From Antitrichia curtipendula (lineage: Eukaryota > Streptophyta > Bryopsida > Hypnales > Leucodontaceae), in assembly GCA_951230915.1 (NCBI GenBank), contig OX579635.1, positions 36,146,001 through 36,210,000 of the forward strand: DNA of 64,000 bases, read 5' to 3'. A program made the translations under genes and the position numbers. Positions 39,101 through 49,600 of the stretch are shown here, in pieces (position 1 is the stretch's first letter; each line of letters starts with the position of its first letter). The notes beneath the pieces are model-generated. The model was not told the DNA's origin. It made no database searches and saw nothing but the letters and a program-made list of their open reading frames with translations.

Positions 39101-42100
39101 TTGCACAGATCGTGATAGCATCTGTCAAGATTGATTACAAAAATAAGAGAGTTGTGAGATCTCTATTTCGATTGAAGGGCTCACTATTGATGCTAATCGG
39201 ACCTGGAAATCCGCACAAAGATGGTAGTTGTAATGAGTCTAAATATATTTGATGTGCGCAAGGTTTGGAGTATTCAAGCGACGGAATTTTAACTTATTTT
39301 TGGGTATGCTATTAAAGGGTTGATCGCTGAAGAGGGAACTGGTGTGTATGGTGGATATCAAGGCCAAGCGAAGAATACTACCAGTGTTACTCCTGGCCTG
39401 GAAGTGGCGGTGGCAAATCTCCAAGATTATTGCAACGGTATACTGTTATAGCTTATCTGACTCCGATTTAAATGACTTTACTGTGAACCTTAGATGTCTT
39501 ATTGTTCTACCCTTGAAATTTGGGCGGAATGCGCAGATTGACTCTCCTAAATCTGATTGGTCATCTTATTTTTTAGTTCGTATGTATTTATTCTAGTTTT
39601 CGCTTTTTGTATTCAGATGTGTTAGGTGTAATACTTTTGTCACTCTCTGGTTGGCGCACCTGCATGTCCAGGACAGATTAAACGCGTACTAATTATTGCT
39701 TACCCTGTAACAGAGCTCGAAAACCGACTCTTAGTGCGATTTGATGCTGCCTCACAGAAGTGGGACCTTCCTACAATGGCCGAGTGTGCCAAGATTCTAA
39801 GTCAGGTGAGTATCTAGATGTTCATACATATCGAATTTGTAACGAAGTGGCCTGGAATCCTTTTTAATTTAATTGAAGCAGTCCACCTCTTTCTATAATT
39901 ATTTTTTGGTGTGGTATGCTTACAGCTCTTGCTTCTCTCGTCTTTTGGTTGTTTTTAAACACGTAAGGTTCTGAATATGCTGTGATACTTTCCTCCCCTC
40001 ATGATGTTCTAATTTGGTACTTTGACGCAGTTCAACAGAGGATCAAGTGCTATGCAGCGCTACGTAGCATCTCGACCAATGTTTATGGATTCGGATATTA
40101 TGAACTTGGATGCACGCACTGTACGAAGTGAGTTTGGGCCAGGGGGGTCGCCTAATCTTACCAAGGGTCTTCAAACTCTTTACAAAGAAATTACAGGTGT
40201 GCACTTTCTCTGTAACATGAAATATAGGAAGAGTGTGTGAAGCCGTAGCATAAATGTTCTTTCTTCTCTGAGAATATTTAGGTGTCAACACCCATGATAT
40301 TGCGTAGCTTTTGGAATTACTCCGTTTAAAAAGAGGGAAAATCTCGTCCCTTGTATAATCCATTTTCATATATTAGTGTGCTTTATCCCAGGCAATTGAA
40401 TTGGCTAAGTTGCCATTTTGCAGAAACCGTTCGAAAAGAAGCTGCTACTGTAGCTGCCGTATTTCCTTCTCCTGATGCTGTCATGGGTATTCTTGTTCAG
40501 GTCCGTGACTTAATCGATTTCTTACTAATGGGATTGCCTGCTTTGTCCTTATGAAGTGGTGTATTGTGGTTAGCTAATTTACCGTGAATTCTATCTGTCC
40601 CGACTTCTCTCGGGTTCTCCTGACTCTTTGTTAGTGTTTGAGTTATATAATTCTTTTGTTTAGGTGTACATTCGATTGATACATGTTTCAATACTGCAGA
40701 GAGTGATGGAACAAAGAGTGGATAATGTGCTTGTTACGTTGCTACCAAAATCGCCCCTCACCAATCCGATACCAATGGAGGATGGTGGGAATCAGCAGGT
40801 GACTTATTAAGCTCCTCTCTTGAATTAATCCTACTTGAATGATGCTTATGAGGTTGTAATATGTCACAAGTTAACAATGTGAGGTGTCGAAACCATCATC
40901 TTATAGTTTATCTCATGATCGCTTCTGCTGCTTGTACAGTACCTACGAGTGCTTGCTGGATCTTACGAGAAGACGCAAGAGCTCGCCAAAGAGCTTAATA
41001 CTATTGGGTGTGGAGATTTGGATGTAGAGGGTACAATTTTGGCACCATTTTATGATTGATTTTGGTTCTTCACTTTGACATTGGATTTTATGAAACTCTC
41101 GTTGAATATTTGGGACAATGAGAAAATCTATAAAACTTGGACTTGTGTTTGTCCTTCTGTGTTCAGGTCTTGCAGAGTCCCTCTTCTCATCACATAGAGA
41201 GGACTACGTTGAAATCGAGGAAGCCTCACTCACTCAGCTCTTTCAGTACAAGGTAATTGATTCTCATTGTGAAAGCCTTCTTTTTGTAAGAGTATATGAG
41301 CGTCTTTGCAAGCGTATATGGATCAGACTTGTTCATAGTTGGTACAATATCAGTGCAAAGTAAATAATTGCCAAATATTTTGGAGAAATGGAGCACTGCT
41401 GAGATGAAGTAATTGTGCAATAGTATGGAGGATTTGCGATTCAGTTTTGTCCTCTCGCTACTGGTATGAGACTACTCGTAACCAAACATTTTGTGCTGAG
41501 CAGTTGGCTGAGTTGAAAGCTGGTGTTGGACAACCGTTTGATGCAACAGCTCCGAGAGTGAACTCTCGAAATTCTGGCAATACTTCTATCTCTGTATCTG
41601 TAGTTGGAGAATTTGTTCAGTGGAATGAAGAAGCTATAGCTCGCTGCACTATCCTAACTCCCCAGGTTCTCTATCTCCATCTTGTTTCTCTCTTTAAATA
41701 CTTTTTTGTTTCTACTACAAATTTGGTGGCAGATCTCACTAATTTTTACTCGATTCTGGTGCTTATGGTGTGTTCATATATATGTCTGCAGGCTACTTTG
41801 TTGGCAGCATATGTGAGGGCTATCTTTCTTTGCTTGCTTGATCAGGTACTGAATGTGTTCAATTGTCTTTGCCCGCAAAATCTTTTCTGCTACATGCTGT
41901 AAAGCAAGGTAATATTTGGACCAATTATTTAGAAAGACTTTGTTGCATGTTTTCAGGTCAGCCAGTACACCACAGAAGGTTTAGAGAGAGCCATGGATGC
42001 ATTGAATGATGCTGCTCAACAGCGCAACATGTACTCTATTGGCTCAACAGTTAGCCGTCGTGTGGCTGCTGCAGCTGCTACTGCGGTACGTCATTTGTAG

Positions 42101-45100
42101 TTTTGTTAAATCTTTGCTGTTTCCTTCATATTCGTGACGCTTATGTGTGCGTATGTGCAATACTAGTGTAGGCGCTCTCATTATTGGTCGTTAATGCCGC
42201 TCATTTTACGGTTTTAGTGTGTGTAATAATAATAAAAAATTGAACTTCCTACAGAATTCGGACAAGGCTCTCTTGTTTCTCAGTCAGGGTTAGTGTCAAT
42301 CCTAAAATTAAGTATTTGTGCCGTCACAACGTACGTATGAAGTTTTGGTAGTCATCCGCTTACTCTGTTTCTGTCTTCTCAATCTCTCTGATATATGAGC
42401 TTCTGTATTGAAAGTTTTGGTCGTCTCACTGCACAATCGGACATGACTAGGGCGTTTAGGGTGAATTTAGACGCCTTTAAACCAGATGCTTTTTGGAACA
42501 CTCAACGAACAATACTCCTGCCACTGAGTGTGTCTGCCATAATCGCAGTTTTAGCTAATCGGAAGCAGTAGCTTTATGGGTATTTTCAATCGAAAATATC
42601 TCGGAAAAGGCCATCCACTTTTGAAATCATCATTGATTATGTCACATCTGATTTTTTGGGCATACTCAATGACCCTTCGGGTCATGTCGGCATTTAGGGT
42701 GAAAGTCTAAACGGTAATTATTATGAGGAACTTTAACATCAACCTAATCCTAGTTTGCCCACGTCCTAAATGCGAAGCAGTTAAATATCTCATGTTTTCT
42801 TTCAATGTTTTCTTTGCTTTATGAGTTACAGAGCTGCTCCTTGTTCCTGGGTTTAATCTGACTACTCGTCATACCGATGAATGAACATTTCATTTCCTTT
42901 ACTTTGGCAATTTAGTTCTAATTGCTTAGAATTTCCTTTGCGGTGTCCCTTTTGGTTCCTGCAGGCAGAGGCTGCAGCTGCTGCAGGGGAAACAGCTGTT
43001 CGTGGATTTATGGTGGCTGTTCAGAGAGCAACTTCTAATGTTGCTCTCGTTCAACAAGTAAGCTACTTGTATGCATGATTTTCGATTTCTGTGAGTTAGT
43101 CGTCAGTAGTAACCTGTGCATTTGCTCTGGATTGTGAATCATTTTAAGTCAGACTTGGCAGTAAGTGGTTTTGCTGCGTTGAATATCTGAGGTGATTAAG
43201 CTGGTGTTTAGTTTGCTTGAATCTGGGATTTTTTGAAGAAACATCTTAACCAAATCATTTCTATCCGTTTCCGATTGGCTGACGTTTATTTGTTTTGAAC
43301 AGCACTTCGTCAATTCAGTTGCTCGGTTGCTACTGCCGGTGGATGGAGCGCATGCTTCATGTTGTGAGGAGATGGCTACAGCAATGGCCAACTCTGAGGC
43401 TTCTGCGTTGAAAGGTCTTCAGATTTGCATTGACACGATCATGGCTGAGGTGAGATGCATTTTTAAGTTGTAAATGTTCTCTTTCTAATATTTCCTAGTT
43501 ATTGTTTATGACCGTTAGTCTGCAGGCAGTGTTATTGGAAGGAAGTACTTGATAAATTATGACCGATCTATTGTCGTGAGTCTTGGGTCTCTCTGACTTA
43601 TAGCTGTGTACTAATTGGTTTTGAGGGTGCAAGGTCTTGAGCTGCGTGGGAAAATGGGTGTGTAGGTGGAGCGTCTACTAGCTGCGGAGCAGAAGGCAAT
43701 CGACTATAAACCAGCAGACGACGGAAACGCACCTGACCACCGCCCTACGAATGCCTGTACCAAGTCAGTGGCTATTTTTTCTCTTTTTCTTGATGGGATC
43801 TCTTTGATAACACTTTCGATATCAGAGTTCTTCGTAGGGGTATTGTAGTGTAGCTTTCATTCAGTCTAGCACCAATCCCGAAGGACTATTTGGGCAGAGT
43901 TTACATAGTGAACTAAAAGGTTTATCTTTTCTCAGAGTCACTGCATATTTGGAACACATGCTTGAAGCTGCCTATGGAGCGCTGGAAGGCCTGAATAAGC
44001 AAGCATTCATGACTGAACTGGTAAACTTCATTTCATTTAGGCCATGTAGAATAAGTTCATCAAGTTACTGGACATTATGGACGTCATCATTCTTTATTTG
44101 ATAACTTGCTAATTTGTTTTCAAGGTCCGAACTAAGTGCAGACTATGGTTCTCGAATGGCTGCCAATAGAATGGTCAAGAGGAAAGTTGAGATGAAAGCA
44201 ATTTTTAATTAGTGGTCAGTAACCAACTACACAAGTGTTGATAATTCCGGATTGTGGTTTAGTGTTGAGATTGGCCTAACAACCTTGTTTTATGGGTGTA
44301 AGAGTTGCGATCTGTGCCTTACAAACTTCATTTAACATGGCAGGGTAATCGTCTTTACAAGGGTTTACTCGTCCATTGGCAGCGGTTCACCTTTAGTGCC
44401 AGGTGCCTATTTATAACTGTTGTCATTGCTATTATATGTGCTTCCAAATGGGGGCATACAAGCTGTATTGCTTCTTTTATTGGTCCTTCTGTTATCTGTG
44501 TGGTGTTGATCTGCCAGAAAACTTTTTGGATATTTTGACTGTAGACTGCATTTTCACTCTCGTTCTGATTATTGCAATGTTCTTTGCGTGCAGTGGAGGG
44601 CTTCGTCTCAAGCGTGATGTATCCGAATACGCGGAGTTTGTACGTAGTTTCAAAGCTCCTGCAGTTGATGAAAAGTTTGAGTTGCTTGGGACGTGAGTAT
44701 CACATACCTCCCCCGATACTTGATTGCTTTAGAAAACTATTTCTCTGCGCGGTTATAATGAATTTGTTAAAACTCACGAACTGTGGCTACGGAGATAGTG
44801 ATTGACCACGATATTAATTAAGTTTATTTTGGGTTACGTTACAATTTCCTTATTATTCTCTATACGAGTTAATCCTTTAAAGAGGCAATCGATTTCAGTC
44901 TTGGGATTTCAATAGTGATAAATTCTTTCAAAGTTGAAATGGTGTCTAATGGACACTTTATGATTGGTATGTGGGGCAAGCTCTATCTGATTTCTAATTT
45001 GCTTATGGCTTGAACTGGTCGCAGGCTGGTCAATGTATTCATCGTGGCCCCGGATAGCTTACCAACTTTGGTTGACAGCAGTTTAAAACAAGCTAGAACA

Positions 45101-45335
45101 GAAGCAATGAGGTATTTCATTCAACCCTGTAGAATACCATGATTAGTTGCTTCACTTTTGACAGCGTTTAGTGATCTTTCAAGTTGTATCATACTTATTT
45201 GTTCTGTCATTTCTCATCACTCCGTATTGAGTATGTTTCTCACTACTTTCTGAATCCCAATGTAGGTTCATCGAGCTGCGGGAGGATTACAGGTCAGCAA
45301 AAATTGCAAGTAGGCTTACTGCTTTAGCGCATTGA
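36147..45335 (+). CDS. SEC10: Exocyst complex component SEC10 (EXOC5)
   Basis: Subunit of the octameric exocyst, which tethers secretory vesicles at the plasma membrane; cytosolic/peripheral. Exons: 36147-36152, 36297-36401, 36823-37056, 37235-37309, 37610-37711, 38157-38207, 38724-38829, 39318-39437, 39714-39805, 40031-40196, 40424-40500, 40700-40798, 40940-41030, 41167-41252, 41504-41665, 41792-41845, 41957-42085, 42965-43057, 43303-43449, 43666-43763, 43936-44020, 44344-44402, 44594-44692, 45025-45111, 45266-45335. All GT-AG, phases close, product 830 aa, the family's usual length. Landmarks: ALGIDDFKGAFSFDDFF near residues 31-47, predicted coiled coil about 115-195, YLMEFNGSPGDLMELSALF at 192-210, LLLPVDGAHA about 625-634, DDGNAPDHRPTNAC about 684-697, and RLTALAH at the C-terminus. 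The first exon encodes only Met-Arg. Introns are 70-880 nt; intron 6 carries a small transposon. The gene appears intact. Confidence 0.97.
37832..37904. repeat. Imperfect inverted repeat in SEC10 intron 5
   Basis: Arms GAAAACATGTGCAAAACTCA (37832-37851) and its near reverse complement (37885-37904), 18 of 20 positions pairing, with a 33-nt loop. It would form a hairpin in the intron RNA. No flanking duplication seen; function unknown. Confidence 0.55.
38335..38557. mobile_element. TTAA-flanked mini-element in SEC10 intron 6 (copy F)
   Basis: A 223-bp insert with inverted ends CCCCTTCGTGCC and GGCACCTAGGGG, flanked on both sides by TTAA (38331-38334 and 38558-38561). The ends share the CCCCT..(N)TGCC layout of the element at 56762-57397. 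No coding capacity. It sits between exons 6 and 7, far from both splice sites, so it should not disturb splicing. Confidence 0.72.
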
Positions 45336-46416
45336 ACATTTTCTATTTACATTATGATGATCTTCAAAAACATATTTGTACTTTTTGTCTTGGAAATCGC
45401 GCCAAATTTCATGTTTCTTGTGCTTGTAGTGGGTTTGCTACGTCTCTGAGAAGACTTGAATCCCTATCGTACTTGCGTTGTCTCACATAGATTGTGGAAA
45501 GAGTAGGTTATGAGGTTTTGCCGTTGCTTCCGTAATATTCTGCCTTCTCTAACGGCAAGAATATCGATGCGTTCTAAGGCAAATAATGTGAACCGAATTT
45601 CAGTGGAGGCGCTAGTGCTCTGAATAAAAATGTGAACCGAATTTTCATGAAATTCTCATCTGTTTTTATTCAGAGCACTAGCGCTTACACTTCCCTTCAT
45701 TGGTCATCCTCATAGAGCAGGGAAGTTCAAACGACCAAACGGTTTAACAAAATGGCAGAACCACCCATAGTCGACCATTTAAGCAATTCCGTGCATGTTC
45801 TGGATCAGTAGAAGGCAATGTAAATTTTCAGCCCTAGATAAAAATGATGGGCATTTTTGTGGAGATTTTCATAATTTCTCTCCAAATCTCCCATGTGCAA
45901 TCCAAATTGGTAGACTTTAGAACACATTGATACATCTTGCATTTCAATATTGTTTCCACCTAATATTATGTAGATTTTACAAGATGCTGATGTCCCATAT
46001 TGATTGTCAAGAGTATTGTGAGGTTGGACCCTTGAAGGTAATGAATTCTATTCATAGAAATCTAACATTTTCAGAGCTTGTATAATTTAGAAAAATCTAT
46101 ATATTAATAACATTTCTAACTCCTAAAACCTAGAAAAGGTTCTTAATACAAAATATTAAAATGTACAAATTAATGAGATTGGAAATTAAAAATCTACATA
46201 TTAGTTAAATTTGAGCCTAAAAAATCTATGAATTATATTGATTATATGCACTAAAATTTATATTAACTTTTGAAGGGCTATCATGTTTAGAGGCTCAAAA
46301 AGCTTCAATATACTCAGCTCTGAAGTAAGGTCAAAATCTTCATCAATAATATTTTTTTAACAAATCCAATAGTAGGATCTTATAGTTAACTTGTTCAAAT
46401 ACATTGTACTAAAATT
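45336..46416. other. SEC10 3' flank and AT-rich intergenic DNA
   Basis: The first few hundred bases probably hold the 3' UTR; no unambiguous poly(A) signal can be assigned. A strong hairpin is listed separately. Past about 45.8 kb the DNA becomes AT-rich and featureless. Confidence 0.45.
45609..45684. repeat. Perfect 22-bp inverted repeat downstream of SEC10
   Basis: Left arm 45609-45630 (starting GCGCTAGTGCTCTG) is the exact reverse complement of right arm 45663-45684, with a 32-nt loop. A short direct repeat AATGTGAACCGAATTT occurs at 45585-45600 just upstream and again inside the loop at 45629-45644. The stop codon of SEC10 is 274 nt upstream, so it may be transcribed in the 3' UTR or lie just past the gene. 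Could be a 3'-end processing structure or a foldback insertion. Confidence 0.8.
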
Positions 46417-46420
46417 TTAA

Positions 46421-47337
46421 CCCCTACAAATCCTTGACTATGTTATCAACAAAAACGCTAAAAAATTGCCATTTCTAGTACAAGTACCAATTTTTTGAAA
46501 AATATTATTTTTGGACACATGTAACTGTAGAATCTTGTAGTACGCTAGATTGAGAAGATGTAGAAAAAAATTTAGAAATTTCCACCGTGTAGATTGCAAG
46601 TTATTAGCATTTGAAGTGACAAAATTCCTACAAAAAACTGGGAAGCTGCACTTCACAAGCTCACAATTGTACAAAAAAATGTCCAAAATGGTGGTTACTC
46701 TTTGGATTCATTCTTCAAGGCAAGTTGGCTACATGCCTGAAAAATTTCAGATCATTTGGAGTTGTACAACATATAGGAAAAAATAATAAGTAGAAAGATG
46801 TAGAGAATGATTCAAAATACAAAATTGCTAAGAATTTATTTATGGAACTAAAAAATGACAATACCAATGGTTGCAATGTTTTAATAAACAATCTACGTCC
46901 TATGATTTTATTTTTTTCCCAAAATATTGAAAATTGAGTAAAATAAAGGACTTCAAAGGTTACTTTAGATTAGAGAATCCATAATTGCCCGCAAACCAAA
47001 ACACCTCATATTTTTGGACTAATTGATCAAAATGGAATGATTCAAATCTTTCTATGTATATATAAATCTAAAAAAACAATTTCAAATTTTTATTTTTGAA
47101 AAAAAAGATTTTTTCAAATCTGCCCAGACTGCTCAAATTGAGAAACAAACCACATATTAGGCCATAATTTTTGACTCATATTTCCGAATGTCCTGAAATT
47201 TAGTGCACATGAAATATATTCCTTGTCTACACCTTCTGTTAAAATTTGGGTCAAAAACATGGAAATCTCTAGTAACATGTACTTGCCCAAAATTTCTATG
47301 TTGCCAAAAATCGCAACTTTAGTTGGTCCTTTAGGGG
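46421..47337 (+). mobile_element. TTAA-flanked TIR element, copy B, 917 bp, complete
   Basis: Begins CCCCTACAAATCC after TTAA (46417-46420) and ends TTAGGGG before TTAA (47338-47341); its two ends are inverted over about the first 7-9 bases. Homologous along nearly its full length, in opposite orientation, to 2100-4827 once the LTR is removed, and partially to 31020-31328 and about 48050-48500. It has no open frame longer than about 80 codons and none with a transposase motif, so it depends on enzymes from elsewhere. Confidence 0.75.
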
Positions 47338-47341
47338 TTAA

Positions 47342-48049
47342 AGCATATATCCCCATTGATTGCAAGCTCAATGTCCCAAAACTTCGAATTGTAGGTTTTT
47401 TCTAGTTGTTCCAAAAGTTGAAGTTTTGTCTTTCAACATCTAAAAAATCCCAAATATGCCCTATAATTTGTGTATTTTAGTCAATAAGTTAGAAAATGGA
47501 TTAGAAGCATATACAAAAAAAACAAAAAAACTTTCATATTCATTTATTTTTTAATTATAAAGTGAAAATTGTTACTAACCAAAAGATAAAACTAATAACT
47601 TTTGGAAGAATTTGAGAATTACTAATTCCAATGGTGAGAATGTTGTAATAAAAAATGAATATCTTTAATTTTAATTTTAATTTGAAAATTTTCAAAATTT
47701 AGATCAAAAGACAACTTTAAGTGTTTTTTCTACCTTCGTTACCTCCAAAATAAATTTCTTTGTAGATTTTACTTCATTATTTTGAATTGAATGACTCAAA
47801 TTCTTTTTGAATAGTTATCAATCTATGAAATCTCAAAAAAAAAAAATTGTATTATAGAATATTTTTTTGTTGCCTACTTTGACAATGAAATTAAAAAAAT
47901 GCTTTTAACTTTTGTAGTACTATTAAAATGATGTGAAACAAAGCTTTACAAGTAGATTATAATGAATAGCAATTATTTTAAAAATTTAATGCACAACTTG
48001 AAATTGAATATATTATTGCAATTTGAACTTTAGGCATCTAACTATAGTC
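47342..48049. other. AT-rich intergenic DNA
   Basis: No gene or element boundary recognised; long A-rich and T-rich runs. Confidence 0.4.
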
Positions 48050-48510
48050 CTACAAAAAACTAGGCAGCTCCACTTCACAAGGTCACATTTGTATGAATAA
48101 ATGTCCAATATGGTAGTGCTTATTTGGATTCATTTTTTTAAGGCCAATTGGCTATATGCTTGAAAATTTTAGATCATTTGGAATTGTACAACATATAGGA
48201 AAAGCCGAAAAGATTGATAAATAAAAAACAGAGAATAATTCAAAATAGAAAATTGTTAAGAATTTAGTTATAGAGTTGAAAATTGTCAACTCCAATGGTT
48301 GTAATGTTGTTATGAAAAAATCTACATTCCATAATTTTATTTTTTTCAAGAAATATTGAAATTTGAATAAATAAAGGGCTTCAAGGTTTATTTTAGAGTA
48401 GAGAATCCTTAACTGCCTACAAACTAAAATTCCTCGTAATGTTTGATTCATTGATCAAAATGGAATGATTCAAACCTTTCTACGTATATATAAATCTAGG
48501 AAACTAATTT
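48050..48510 (+). repeat. Partial copy C of the TTAA-flanked repeat family
   Basis: Matches the centre of copy B in the same orientation: CTACAAAAAACT, CTCCACTTCACAAGG, AATGTCCAATATGGT, ATCATTTGGAATTGTACAAC, CTTCAAGGTTTA and TATATATAAATCTAG. Both termini with TTAA are missing, so it is internal sequence only. Confidence 0.65.
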
Positions 48511-49600
48511 CAAATTTGAGTTATTTTCAAATTTTCAAAATGGAAAAGATACTAGATTTCTTTAAGTTTATTTCATTAGTTGAAATCAAATTCAAAAAAG
48601 AATATTTTGATGCTTAAAATTCACAAGAAAATCAAAAATTTTGAGCTTCAAGTTACCAAAATATACTACATGATGATCTTTGGATTAAGCATCTTTATAT
48701 GTTGAAAAGTCAACAATATAGCAAAGAAAATCTTCAACACCAACATCTTGCAAAAGTATTCAACCAAGTCTTCTAAAATATTTGGATAGTAAACTATATC
48801 TTTTTGTATTCTAGAGGTACTAAAAGTCATCCAAAGGTTGTTTGGAAGCTCATTTGGGAGTGGGGAATGCTATCACATGAGCGTAGAGCATAGAACATAG
48901 AGTGTAGAGTGTAGATAACAAAGTAATTTTTGAGAAAATTTCAAGTTTATAAAATGAATAACCTATCACCATGTTCAAATGAGACCTAAGATTGTGTAGG
49001 AATATTGTTACATATTGAACATGTAATTGTGTTGCTTGGTATTTTTTAAGCATTTAGTAGACATAATAATATCATTTTTTTAGAGCAACCTATTTATGCA
49101 TTGCACGCATAATTGAATATAAATTTGAAATAAATGTAATTTTCAATTTGGTGGTCATTGGGAAAAATAATTAAGGATTAATTATTAAATCATTTAAAAA
49201 TAATATTTAAAATTCTAAACATATGAATGAGAGCTTCATCCTATATGTGGAAGGAAAAAAAACTCTTAAAGATCAAGAGATTGAGGAGCATAATTTTTTT
49301 AGGTTTTTGTAATACCTTGATGGGAAAGGAGAAAGGGTTCTATCTTTAATCCTAAAAGATCTTTTAGAAGATTCTCTAAATCACTCCATACATCATGAAA
49401 GTGGGATTGGTCATTTAAACATTTTAATGAAACAACATTTGAGGATTACAATATTGGACAACTGTTAAGTTTAACCCTATAAGTATACATAACCAAAAAA
49501 ATTCAATAGCATTCGGGTGATTGAACTTGGTGCCAACATATAAAAAGTTGGTGGCCCTTTTAGTCTTATAGATGCAATCAAATTATAAAATTGAAAACAT
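48511..49600. other. AT-rich intergenic DNA
   Basis: Contains a short array of GTAGAG/GTAGAGT words at 48.88-48.91 kb whose reverse complement resembles text near 54.65-54.68 kb. No gene recognised. Confidence 0.4.

Noticed and set aside
42430..42760. TTTAGGGTGAA motifs in SEC10 intron 17 resembling TTAA-family ends
   Set aside because: Two copies point the same way and no TTAA or opposing end could be paired, so an element cannot be defined.
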